From positions 7,643-71,642 of the forward strand of contig JAEWTW010000045.1 in the NCBI GenBank assembly GCA_023397655.1: DNA of 64,000 nucleotides, in the 5' to 3' direction. The notes under the pieces were generated by a model, which made no database searches, had not been told where the DNA came from, and was given only the letters and a program-made list of their open reading frames with translations. Source of the DNA: Bacillota bacterium (lineage in GTDB: Bacteria; Bacillota; Clostridia; Christensenellales; SZUA-584). The position numbers and the translations under genes are program-made. This document shows positions 1-6,768 of the stretch, piece by piece. The number at the start of each line of letters is the position of its first letter. The first letter of the stretch is position 1.

Positions 1-38
1 CACTCGCCGCAGACGAACGCGGTTTTCTCCTTTGCCAT
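1..38 (-). CDS. radA: RadA/Sms DNA repair protein, N-terminal fragment (cut by window edge)
   Basis: Only the first 12 codons are inside the window; they read MAKEKTAFVCGE on the minus strand. This matches the start of RadA/Sms, which begins MAKxKxxFxCxxCG and enters its zinc finger at this point. RadA is a RecA-like ATPase helping branch migration and recombinational repair. A purine-rich ribosome-binding site (AAGGGGG) lies 5 bases upstream of the ATG. The call rests on very few residues plus the good start signals, so it is probable rather than certain. Confidence 0.6.
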   Translation of the reverse strand, partial: MAKEKTAFVCGE

Positions 39-70
39 CGCTGCCCCCTTCAGAAATCTCTTTGAATACC

Positions 71-98
71 ATTATATAGCCTTTCTTCCGGGGCGCAA
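71..98 (-). promoter_or_regulatory. Sigma-A-type promoter for radA
   Basis: On the minus strand TTGCGC (98-93) is followed after 16 bases by TATAAT (76-71), about 33 bases before the radA start codon. The -10 is a perfect match; the -35 is moderate. Confidence 0.45.
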
Positions 99-180
99 GG
101 GCAGAAACCCGTGTCTCATCACGAAAGTGAGCTTTGATGCCGCAAAGCGCGGGCTCCATAAACGCCCTTCGTCGGAAAAT

Positions 181-213
181 AAGAAAAGGCCCCGGATTCA
201 TTCTCCGAAGCCC
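181..213 (-). terminator. Rho-independent terminator after the calcium-loop gene
   Basis: A GC-rich hairpin (188-213; CGGA/TCCG core with flanking GGC/GCC) is followed on the minus strand by a T-rich tail (TTTTCTT). It lies 20 bases past the stop codon of the 233-1264 gene. Confidence 0.55.
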
Positions 214-232
214 TGCTGTTTTGAGTTAATGC

Positions 233-1264
233 TTACAGCGACAGATCGATATGGTGGATGGTACCCGCTGTCCCGTTTTCACGCAGATAGACGGAGCTGC
301 TCCTTATTTGCCCATACTCCTCATCCGTATTTTTCAGTTCAAACGGCGAGCTGACCTCCTGCAGGTATATAGCCCCTATGCCCACTTCCGCCAGCCTTAC
401 CAGCGTCTTCTCGCCGCTCTCAGACAGCGTCAGTATCGACAGCCGCGCAAACACATCATCCGATTCATCGATCCAGCCGTTGCGATCCAGGTCATAGACG
501 CGCAGTTCCGCAAAACCGTTGCCGCTCTCCGGCCCGAACAGCTCGCTTCCATCGCCTATCATGCCGTCTTCATTGCGATCCAAAGCCAGAAAACCGCTGC
601 CGCCCGTCGCGAATGCGATCTGCTCCAGCGTACCGTCGCTGTCCAGATCAAAATCCACCCGGCTGCGGCTCAGGCTCGGCGCACTGCCGTCCATCACCAC
701 CACCAACGGATCAATCTTCGCCGCATCGCCCATGCGCAGGCTCATGCTGCTCTGCTGATAATACGACCTGGACATGCTGAAATCCAGCGAAAACGAGATC
801 GTCTTGCCGTCCGTAGTGGTCACCGTGCCGCCGGAATTAAACCGGATGCTCTCGCTCTCCGCGACAGTCTCCTGATATTCGTAAATAAGACCCCAGCCGT
901 CTCTCGCCTGCACCGGACTCATGTCCTTGGGCATAGGCGCAGCCTCGCCGGAAGAATCCAGCTGCGGTGTTTTCACCTGAAGCTTAATATGCTTGCCTGT
1001 CATCTGATACACAAGCGCTTCAATCAGCCGGAGCTTGGTTTCTGTTTTCTGGTCCTGACATTCCTCCGCGCCATCATTACTGGTCTTGCCTGTTTTGGAC
1101 GCAGACTGCTCATAAGCCTGTTGATTGATCTCGACAACAAATGACGCATCATCTTCAGCGGGCTGTGTGCCGTCAGCCCAGATTGTCAGCTTTTCAGAAG
1201 CATCCCTGCTCTTGTTCAGCCTGTGCAGACAATCCTGCTGTACGCTGTAATTTTGAATTTTCAT
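233..1264 (-). CDS. Calcium-binding-loop (EF-hand/VCBS-like) protein, possible sigma-D regulon member
   Basis: 343 aa; I do not recognise an established family name. The ATG at 1264 is chosen over an upstream one at 1330 because GGAGG sits 7 bases before it. Residues 1-130 are hydrophilic and low in recognisable features. The C-terminal half carries three Asp-rich loops of the DxDxDG type: D206-LDSDG, D229-RNEDG and D258-LDRNG-WIDE, the second followed by GDGSELFG, as in calcium-binding repeat proteins. There is no signal peptide or membrane segment. A nearly consensus sigma-D promoter lies about 65 bases upstream, although the flagellar cluster is 15 kb away. This suggests a motility-linked or flagellar-exported calcium-binding protein; that role is inference. 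A terminator follows. Confidence 0.7.
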   Translation of the reverse strand: MKIQNYSVQQDCLHRLNKSRDASEKLTIWADGTQPAEDDASFVVEINQQAYEQSASKTGKTSNDGAEECQDQKTETKLRLIEALVYQMTGKHIKLQVKTPQLDSSGEAAPMPKDMSPVQARDGWGLIYEYQETVAESESIRFNSGGTVTTTDGKTISFSLDFSMSRSYYQQSSMSLRMGDAAKIDPLVVVMDGSAPSLSRSRVDFDLDSDGTLEQIAFATGGSGFLALDRNEDGMIGDGSELFGPESGNGFAELRVYDLDRNGWIDESDDVFARLSILTLSESGEKTLVRLAEVGIGAIYLQEVSSPFELKNTDEEYGQIRSSSVYLRENGTAGTIHHIDLSL

Positions 1265-1336
1265 CACAGTGCCTCCGTTACGGTTTGATGCGGCCTCCGT
1301 GCTGCATATACCGACACGTATCCCTTTCATTGATTT

Positions 1337-1363
1337 ATATCGGACTTTATTAAAAAAGCTTTA
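1337..1363 (-). promoter_or_regulatory. Sigma-D (sigma-28) type promoter upstream of the calcium-loop gene
   Basis: On the minus strand TAAA (1363-1360) is followed after exactly 15 bases by TCCGATAT (1344-1337). The sigma-28 consensus is TAAA-N15-GCCGATAT, so 11 of 12 positions match with ideal spacing. The same architecture precedes flagellin in this window. Confidence 0.65.
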
Positions 1364-1373
1364 GTTTTTACGC

Positions 1374-1403
1374 AAAAAAACAAGAGCCACCTGGGTGTGA
1401 CTC
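1374..1403 (-). terminator. Terminator after hsp20
   Basis: An imperfect hairpin (CACC/GGTG core with GAG/CTC flanks, 1384-1403) is followed on the minus strand by a long T run (1382-1374). It lies about 30 bases beyond the hsp20 stop codon. Confidence 0.6.
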
Positions 1404-1431
1404 CCGTTTCTACTCCCTGATATTCTATGTC

Positions 1432-1812
1432 TTATTCAATGTTGATCCGGCCCTGTTCGCGCTTGTTCTTCGGCAGTGTGATGTACAGAATGCCGCTGTC
1501 CTGCCTCGCCGAAATCGTCTCTTCGTCTATATTCTCCAGCACAAAGCTTCTCTTCAGCTCGCCAAAAACGCGCTCGCGCCTCACATAACCTTCGTCATTC
1601 TCAGGCGCTGCAGACTTGACCGAAATCGTCAGGACACCGTTTTCACGAATCAGCTCAATGTCTTCCTTCTTCACGCCCGGCATCTCGGTTTCCAGCAGGT
1701 AAGCATCTTCAGTCTCCCTGATATCCGTCCGGAGCACCTGCGATCCCCAGACACCCAGCCATTCGGAAGCTTTCGGCAGAATGCCCTGTCTTGTATACGG
1801 TATGATCGTCAT
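1432..1812 (-). CDS. Hsp20/alpha-crystallin small heat-shock protein
   Basis: 126 aa, typical of bacterial small heat-shock proteins. The alpha-crystallin domain covers roughly residues 25-120: the A-x-x-x-n-G-V-L-t-I core appears as ENGVLTISV, and the C-terminal I-x-I-type tail as RINIE. The MPGVKKEDIEL segment is characteristic of the family. It is an ATP-independent holdase forming cytosolic oligomers that bind unfolding proteins. The ATG at 1812 has GGAGG 8 bases upstream; an in-frame ATG 20 codons earlier has none. A strong sigma-A promoter lies just upstream. No CIRCE element was seen, so HrcA control is not supported. Confidence 0.93.
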   Translation of the reverse strand: MTIIPYTRQGILPKASEWLGVWGSQVLRTDIRETEDAYLLETEMPGVKKEDIELIRENGVLTISVKSAAPENDEGYVRRERVFGELKRSFVLENIDEETISARQDSGILYITLPKNKREQGRINIE

Positions 1813-1843
1813 CGTTTCAGTCCTCCTTGTTATTACTAAAAGA

Positions 1844-1872
1844 ATTATATAATATAAGTCAAAGATAGTCAA
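1844..1872 (-). promoter_or_regulatory. Sigma-A promoter for hsp20
   Basis: On the minus strand TTGACT (1872-1867), a 17-base spacer, then TATAAT (1849-1844). A second TTGACT copy lies inside the spacer, so the promoter contains a short direct repeat that could be an operator. Confidence 0.75.
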
Positions 1873-1990
1873 AGTCTATTATTTTGATTATTCTTTCAAA
1901 TGAATGCGCTCCGGCCGAAAAAATGACCTTTTCCGCTTTATAGTCCGCCAAGCTTTGCATTGCTGATTCTTTTGAGCTTCAAACAGCATA

Positions 1991-2033
1991 CAAAAACGCC
2001 AGACGGAGCGATATTCGCCCGGCGTCCGGCGTT
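1991..2033 (-). terminator. Terminator of the lrp-aminotransferase operon
   Basis: An 11-bp stem (AACGCC.GACG paired with CGTC.GGCGTT, one G-U pair) spans 1995-2033 and is followed on the minus strand by a T run. It starts 24 bases past the aminotransferase stop codon. Confidence 0.8.
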
Positions 2034-2057
2034 CATACAGCTGATGTCAAATTAATC

Positions 2058-3230
2058 TTACAGGCTCTCCACAAAACTCTTGATACGGCTGAGCGCTTCC
2101 TTCAGATTATCCAGCGACGACGCATAGGAGCAACGGATAAAGTTATCAAGCCCGTCGCCAAAAGCACTTCCGGGTACGCAGGCCACCTTCTTTTCAAACA
2201 GCAGCCGTTTACAGAACTCATCGGAGTCCATGCCGGTTTTGCTGATGTTGGGGAAGATGTAGAACGCACCGAGCGGCTCAAAGCAGGTAAGCCCCATCTC
2301 GTTGAAACCAGTATACATCAGGCGCCGGCGACGGTTATATTCCGCCGTCATCTTTTTCACCTGAGGAAAGTTGTTGGCGCATTCATACCGCAGCGCTTCC
2401 ACGCCCGCTTCCTGACTCAGCGACGCTGCACACAGCATCGAGAACTGATGAATCTTGACCATCGCGTCAATGAGCGGCTTGGGGCCCGCAGCGTATCCCA
2501 GCCGGAAGCCCGTCATCGCAAAAGCTTTTGAGAAGCCGTTGATCACAATGGTACGCTCCAGCATGCCGGGCAGCGCCGCAATGGAGAAATGCGGCTCACC
2601 GTAGGTCAGCTCCGCGTATATCTCATCCGCGATCACCACCAGATCATGCTCAATAATGATGTCGGCGATTTTTTCATAATCCTGCTTCGTCATCACCGCG
2701 CCAGTCGGGTTGTTGGGAAACGCGACGACCACCGCCTTCGTTTTGGGCGTGATCACGCTTTCCAGCACTTCGGGGGTCAAACGGAAGCTGTCACACTCTT
2801 TCAGGCGCATCGGCACCGGGACACCGCCCGCGAAGCACACGCCCGGCATATAGGCCACATAGGAAGGCGAAGGCACAAGCACCTCGTCTCCCGGGTTCAT
2901 GATCGCACGGAAAGCAAGGTCCAGCGCCTCGCTGGCGCCCACGGTCACCACAGTCTCATTCAGCTCGTATTTTAAGCCAAACCGCATATCCAGATAATTC
3001 AGTATCTCTTTTCTCAGCTCTGTACTTCCGTGGTTGGAGGTGTAATGCGTATGCCCGGATTCCAGCGAATAGATCGCGCTTTCCCGTATATTCCACGGCG
3101 TATCAAAGTCCGGCTCGCCCACGCCCAGCGATATGCAGTCTTTCATCTCGCTGGCGATGTCGAAGAACTTGCGTATGCCCGAAGGGGGTACGTCTTTCAC
3201 ACGGTCGGATATCTTCTTATCCATCGTCAC
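2058..3230 (-). CDS. PLP-dependent class I/II aminotransferase
   Basis: About 390 aa, the normal length for fold-type I aminotransferases of the AspC/PatA group. Visible landmarks are the N-terminal LGVGEPDFDTP motif, the FPNNPTGAV substrate/PLP segment, DEIYAELTY with the PLP-pyridine Asp, and NGFSKAFAMTGFRLGY carrying the Schiff-base lysine. It transfers amino groups between an amino acid and a 2-oxo acid in the cytosol; the substrate cannot be told from sequence (aromatic amino acids or aspartate are likely). The start is a GTG at 3230 overlapping the stop of the upstream Lrp gene, or the ATG two codons later. The overlap implies co-transcription and possible Lrp-type control of its own partner. 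Confidence 0.9.
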   Translation of the reverse strand: MTMDKKISDRVKDVPPSGIRKFFDIASEMKDCISLGVGEPDFDTPWNIRESAIYSLESGHTHYTSNHGSTELRKEILNYLDMRFGLKYELNETVVTVGASEALDLAFRAIMNPGDEVLVPSPSYVAYMPGVCFAGGVPVPMRLKECDSFRLTPEVLESVITPKTKAVVVAFPNNPTGAVMTKQDYEKIADIIIEHDLVVIADEIYAELTYGEPHFSIAALPGMLERTIVINGFSKAFAMTGFRLGYAAGPKPLIDAMVKIHQFSMLCAASLSQEAGVEALRYECANNFPQVKKMTAEYNRRRRLMYTGFNEMGLTCFEPLGAFYIFPNISKTGMDSDEFCKRLLFEKKVACVPGSAFGDGLDNFIRCSYASSLDNLKEALSRIKSFVESL

Positions 3231-3721
3231 GGCGAGATCACCAGCCTTTCCTCTTGTTCTTTGGTCATCAGAATAACGCCCTGTTCCTTGTATTTACGCA
3301 TGATGAAGTGCGTGACCGTACTGGCCACGCCTTCCAACACCGCGAGCTTTTCAAACACAAACTGAGATATCTGCTTCATGCTCTGTGCACGCACCACCAC
3401 CGAAAGATCGTATGTGCCCGACATCAGATAGACAGATTTGACTTCTGCAAAGCCGTATATACGCTCTGCCAAGTCGTCGTAACCCTGGCCGCGCTTGGGA
3501 ACAACCTTTACCTCAATCAATGCTTCCGCTTCTTCGGAGGCCACCTTTTCACGGTTCACGATCGCCGCATATTTGACAATGATCTTTTCCTGTTCCATTT
3601 TTTCAATGGCTTGCCGGACCCTGTCTGCCGATGCGCCCGCCATGACTGCGATCTCTTCCACGCTCATCCGTGCATCATTTTCCAGCAGATCAAGTATCTC
3701 GCCATACAGTGAATTGCCCAT
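3227..3721 (-). CDS. Lrp/AsnC-family transcriptional regulator
   Basis: 164 aa. An N-terminal winged helix (about residues 5-60, LDLLENDARMSVEEIAVM) is followed by a RAM/AsnC ligand-binding beta-alpha-beta domain (about residues 70-150). These proteins form octamers that sense amino acids. The ATG at 3721 is chosen because GGAGG lies 9 bases upstream; the longer open frame (from 3835) begins in non-coding sequence. The gene overlaps the aminotransferase by 4 bases, so it probably regulates that operon in response to an amino acid. It is divergent from rex. Confidence 0.9.
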   Translation of the reverse strand: MGNSLYGEILDLLENDARMSVEEIAVMAGASADRVRQAIEKMEQEKIIVKYAAIVNREKVASEEAEALIEVKVVPKRGQGYDDLAERIYGFAEVKSVYLMSGTYDLSVVVRAQSMKQISQFVFEKLAVLEGVASTVTHFIMRKYKEQGVILMTKEQEERLVISP

Positions 3722-3759
3722 TGTAAAATACCTCCATCTCAAATAAGGTTGATTTCTGT

Positions 3760-3789
3760 ATTCTACCACTCTGCCATATCCTGCGTCAA
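3760..3789 (-). promoter_or_regulatory. Sigma-A promoter for the lrp operon
   Basis: On the minus strand TTGACG (3789-3784) is followed after 18 bases by TAGAAT (3765-3760), 38 bases before the Lrp start codon. Confidence 0.55.
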
Positions 3790-3935
3790 ACAAATATGAG
3801 CCTGAACCGCACAAAGGCTTGACACGTTGCAACACAAAAGGTGCCCATATTCTTGGTTTGTTGACGGGACTGCCGTGGTTGTTTTAGACATTGCGGCACA
3901 ACCTCCACACCCCTTTGCAAAGCGGATGAAATACT

Positions 3936-3964
3936 TTGTCGGGTTTGTCCAAGTATGATATAAT
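3936..3964 (+). promoter_or_regulatory. Sigma-A promoter for rex
   Basis: TTGTCG (3936-3941), a 17-base spacer and TATAAT (3959-3964) lie 30 bases before the rex start codon. I found no convincing Rex operator (TTGTnAn..nTnACAA) overlapping it. Confidence 0.6.
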
Positions 3965-3993
3965 ATATTTGTAGAAAAAAAGGGAGGCTTCAT

Positions 3994-4632
3994 ATGCAGG
4001 ATAGCAGAATATCAGATGCGGTTGTTCGCAGGCTGCCGAAATACTACCGGTATTTGTCCGAACTTGAAGCTGCGGGCATTGAGAGGGTTTCCTCGTCCCG
4101 CATGAGCACCGACATGAATCTCAACGCGTCTCAGATCCGGCGGGATTTGAACTGCTTTGGCGGCTTCGGCCAGCAGGGCTACGGATATCAGGTCAGCCGG
4201 CTCAAGCAGGAGATCATGAAAATACTTGGCATCGGGTCGTCATACAAAGCCATCATCGTCGGCGCGGGCAACATCGGTCAGGCGCTGCTCAAATACCGTA
4301 ATTTTGACGAGGAGGGTTACCATATCGTCGCCGTATTCGATGCCGAACCGGCGCTCATCGGGCGCGATGTGGGCGGCCTTACCATCCGTCCAATGAATGA
4401 GCTGGCCGAATTTTTGCGGGGCAACGTAGTGGACATCGGCATCATCGCTGTGCCCAAGACATACGCTCAGCAGCTGGCCGACGATCTCGTCAGCATGGGC
4501 GTGCGCGGGCTTTGGAACTTCGCTCCCGTCGATGTGGAAGCGCGCAAGGGCATCAGCGTTGAGAACGTGCATTTAAGCGACAGCTTGTATATTCTTTCGT
4601 ATCACATGAGGGAGAACAATGAAAACGGTTAA
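3994..4632 (+). CDS. rex: Redox-sensing transcriptional repressor Rex
   Basis: 212 aa, the usual Rex length. An N-terminal winged-helix domain (about residues 5-80; SSSRMSTDMNLNASQIRRD and FGGFGQQGYGY) is followed by a Rossmann domain with GAGNIGQALLKY (about 92-103) that binds NADH/NAD+. The C-terminal helix ending SYHMRENN swaps between subunits of the dimer. Rex represses fermentation and alcohol-dehydrogenase genes when NADH is low. AGGGAGG lies 6 bases before the ATG. The final codons overlap the start of yjbQ by 14 bases, so the two are co-transcribed. Confidence 0.97.
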   Translation: MQDSRISDAVVRRLPKYYRYLSELEAAGIERVSSSRMSTDMNLNASQIRRDLNCFGGFGQQGYGYQVSRLKQEIMKILGIGSSYKAIIVGAGNIGQALLKYRNFDEEGYHIVAVFDAEPALIGRDVGGLTIRPMNELAEFLRGNVVDIGIIAVPKTYAQQLADDLVSMGVRGLWNFAPVDVEARKGISVENVHLSDSLYILSYHMRENNENG

Positions 4633-5026
4633 TGTCCGGTCGTCTAAACGATGCGAGCTCATTGACATCACTCGTGAAGTTGCGGCTTGTATCAAGGAAA
4701 GCGGCGTCCAAAACGGGTTGGTATGCGCTTTTGTACCGCATACCACGGCAGGCATCACCATCAATGAGAATGCTGACCCTGACGTCAAGAGGGACCTTCT
4801 TTTTGCGCTGGACCGAGCCGTTCCGAACACTGGTTTTATGCACGGCGAAGGCAATTCGGATGCGCACACCAAAGCTTTGATGGCCGGTTTTTCCGTCACT
4901 GTCATCGTGGAGAACGGCCGTCTCGTATTGGGCACCTGGCAAAGCCTGTATTTTTGTGAATTTGACGGTCCGCGCAGCCGCAAGGTTAATGTTAAGATAA
5001 TAAAAAGTGATGATGAAGCGATATGA
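4619..5026 (+). CDS. yjbQ: YjbQ/UPF0047 family protein (secondary thiamine-phosphate synthase type)
   Basis: 135 aa, full length for the family. The signature region reads FVPHTTAGITINENADPDV, followed by HGEGNSDAHTKALMAG and LGTWQSLYFCEFDGPR, all strongly conserved in UPF0047. E. coli YjbQ can make thiamine phosphate weakly in place of ThiE; the true physiological role is unsettled. It is translationally coupled to rex by a 14-base overlap. The conserved His and Glu residues of the presumed active site are intact. Confidence 0.92.
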   Translation: MKTVNVRSSKRCELIDITREVAACIKESGVQNGLVCAFVPHTTAGITINENADPDVKRDLLFALDRAVPNTGFMHGEGNSDAHTKALMAGFSVTVIVENGRLVLGTWQSLYFCEFDGPRSRKVNVKIIKSDDEAI

Positions 5027-5065
5027 CTTTTTTGTAAAAGGTTGATAACTTTACAGTGCACAATG

Positions 5066-5094
5066 TTTACAACCGCAATGAAATAATGTATCTT
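5066..5094 (+). promoter_or_regulatory. Sigma-A promoter for the first vanW gene
   Basis: TTTACA (5066-5071), a 17-base spacer and TATCTT (5089-5094) lie 47 bases before the start codon. Confidence 0.5.
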
Positions 5095-5140
5095 TAGCAT
5101 TGATTATATACATGTTTCAGACCATACAGGGGGACTTAGA

Positions 5141-6655
5141 ATGAGAAGGCGATCCAGTCAGGCAAATCTGATGAAAACGCTGCTTTTGGCGCTGGGGGTA
5201 TTGGTGGTGGCGCTGATTGTGGTACTGATATTGATGCTGGCCACGGGAGGTTCCGGCAGTCCGGAAGAAAAACAGCTCAATCTGAAAGAACACGGCAAAT
5301 ATATCGACGGCATATCGGTCGGAGGCGTGGATATATCCGGACTGACATATGCCGAGGCCAGTGCAAACCAGGAAATTCAAAGCCGTGCCGATGCCATTGC
5401 AGACGGCTTCCGGTATTCGTTCTCGGTAAACGGTCAACAATATGATTATTCCGCTGCAGAGCTGGGGCTTATATCCAACCGTGAAAAAGTGTTGTCCGAT
5501 GCGCTTTATTTCGGGCAGGTGGGCGAAGGTGCCGTTATCCGCGAACAGCAGCAGCAGGCGCGCGAACAGGGCGTTGATTTTGAGCTGGCGATGTATGCCG
5601 ATGAAGCCGCTGTCCATGAAAAGGTATTGGCGCTCAAGCCCGAATTGGATGTGATGCCGCAGGATGCAACGCTGGAGTTTTCAGAAGATGTGACGAGCGA
5701 AAGCCGCTTCACATATATCGACGAAGTCACCGGCGTGGACGTGGATGCCGCTCAGCTGGCACGCCTTATCGCCACTAATATCAATAGCGGCGACTACAGT
5801 GTGGCCGAAGCTCCGGTGATCATTTCCAATCCCAAGATTAATGTGGAAACGCTCAAGGCCAACACGGTGCTGCTGCGCAGCTACACATCGGAATTCGGCG
5901 CAAGCAAAACGCTGTACGATCCGGACCGCGTCACGAACATACTGCTGATGGCAGACATCGTGAACGGAACGGTAATTCAGCCGGGAGAAGTGTGGTCCAT
6001 CAACGACGCTGCCGGCCCGCGTGACGCCAAAACCGCAGAAACGAAAGGCTGGTCATACGCACCGGGTATCAACGACGGCAAATATGAGATGGAAGTAGGC
6101 GGCGGCGTCTGCCAGGTGTCCAGTACCGTCTACAACGCGGCCATACTCTCAGAGCTGGAGATTGCGGAGAGAAGACAGCACAGCTGGCCCTCTTCATATA
6201 TCCCCACAGGCATGGATGCCACCATCAGCACCGGCGGACCCGATCTTAAGATCATGAATCCGTTCACTATGCCGGTTTATCTGGCGGCGCATGTCAACGA
6301 GGAAGAAAAATCGGTGACGGTGGATATTTACGGACCGCCCGCCCAGCATGATTATACGATCAAGTTTATCAACAAACAGGTATCCACCCAAAAAGCGGCT
6401 GATCCGGTATATCACTACAACGCCACGGTTGACCCGGACGGCAATCCGATCAGAGAGGGCAAAACACTTGTTTGGAAGCCGCATCACGACGGGCAGACCT
6501 GGGAAGTGTACAAGCAGTATCTGGATGCCAACGGAAACGTCATCAAATCCGAACTGTTTTCGAAGGACACTTATAAGGCGTTTGCGGGAGAATACTATGT
6601 CAACGGGCCCGATCCCGAAGCGGTGCCGGTGTCCACACCGACCCCGGAAACCTAA
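5141..6655 (+). CDS. VanW-family membrane-anchored cell-wall protein (first of a tandem pair)
   Basis: 504 aa. A positively charged N-terminus precedes one membrane segment (about residues 11-36), placing the rest outside. A peptidoglycan-binding-like domain (about 60-210) leads to the VanW domain (about 255-390), seen as WSINDAAGPR, GWSYAPGI and VGGGVCQVSSTVYNAA. A proline/threonine-rich tail ends the protein. VanW proteins occur in glycopeptide-resistance clusters but are mostly uncharacterised wall-associated proteins; no vanH/A/X genes are nearby, so resistance is not implied. GGGGG lies 7 bases before the ATG. It is followed by a paralogue with the same architecture. Confidence 0.9.
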   Translation: MRRRSSQANLMKTLLLALGVLVVALIVVLILMLATGGSGSPEEKQLNLKEHGKYIDGISVGGVDISGLTYAEASANQEIQSRADAIADGFRYSFSVNGQQYDYSAAELGLISNREKVLSDALYFGQVGEGAVIREQQQQAREQGVDFELAMYADEAAVHEKVLALKPELDVMPQDATLEFSEDVTSESRFTYIDEVTGVDVDAAQLARLIATNINSGDYSVAEAPVIISNPKINVETLKANTVLLRSYTSEFGASKTLYDPDRVTNILLMADIVNGTVIQPGEVWSINDAAGPRDAKTAETKGWSYAPGINDGKYEMEVGGGVCQVSSTVYNAAILSELEIAERRQHSWPSSYIPTGMDATISTGGPDLKIMNPFTMPVYLAAHVNEEEKSVTVDIYGPPAQHDYTIKFINKQVSTQKAADPVYHYNATVDPDGNPIREGKTLVWKPHHDGQTWEVYKQYLDANGNVIKSELFSKDTYKAFAGEYYVNGPDPEAVPVSTPTPET

Positions 6656-6689
6656 TAGATGTCAGGCGGACAAGCATGGTTTGTCAGCA

Positions 6690-6718
6690 TTTACTTTCGG
6701 ACCGATATATTGTATGAT
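6690..6718 (+). promoter_or_regulatory. Sigma-A promoter for the second vanW gene
   Basis: TTTACT (6690-6695), a 17-base spacer and TATGAT (6713-6718) lie 50 bases before the chosen start codon. Its layout closely resembles the promoter of the first vanW gene. Confidence 0.5.
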
Positions 6719-6768
6719 AAAGGATAAGCTGTATTCATAACGGTGAATTGACACGGAGGTTATACACG

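Noticed and set aside
3818..3842. TTGACA with a GTTGCAAC palindrome in the lrp-rex gap as a possible Rex operator
   Set aside because: The symmetry does not fit the Rex consensus and there is no usable -10 at the right spacing.
6701..6708. ACCGATAT, a sigma-D-like -10, before the second vanW gene
   Set aside because: No TAAA-like sequence 15 bases upstream (TGTC instead), and a good sigma-A promoter overlaps it.
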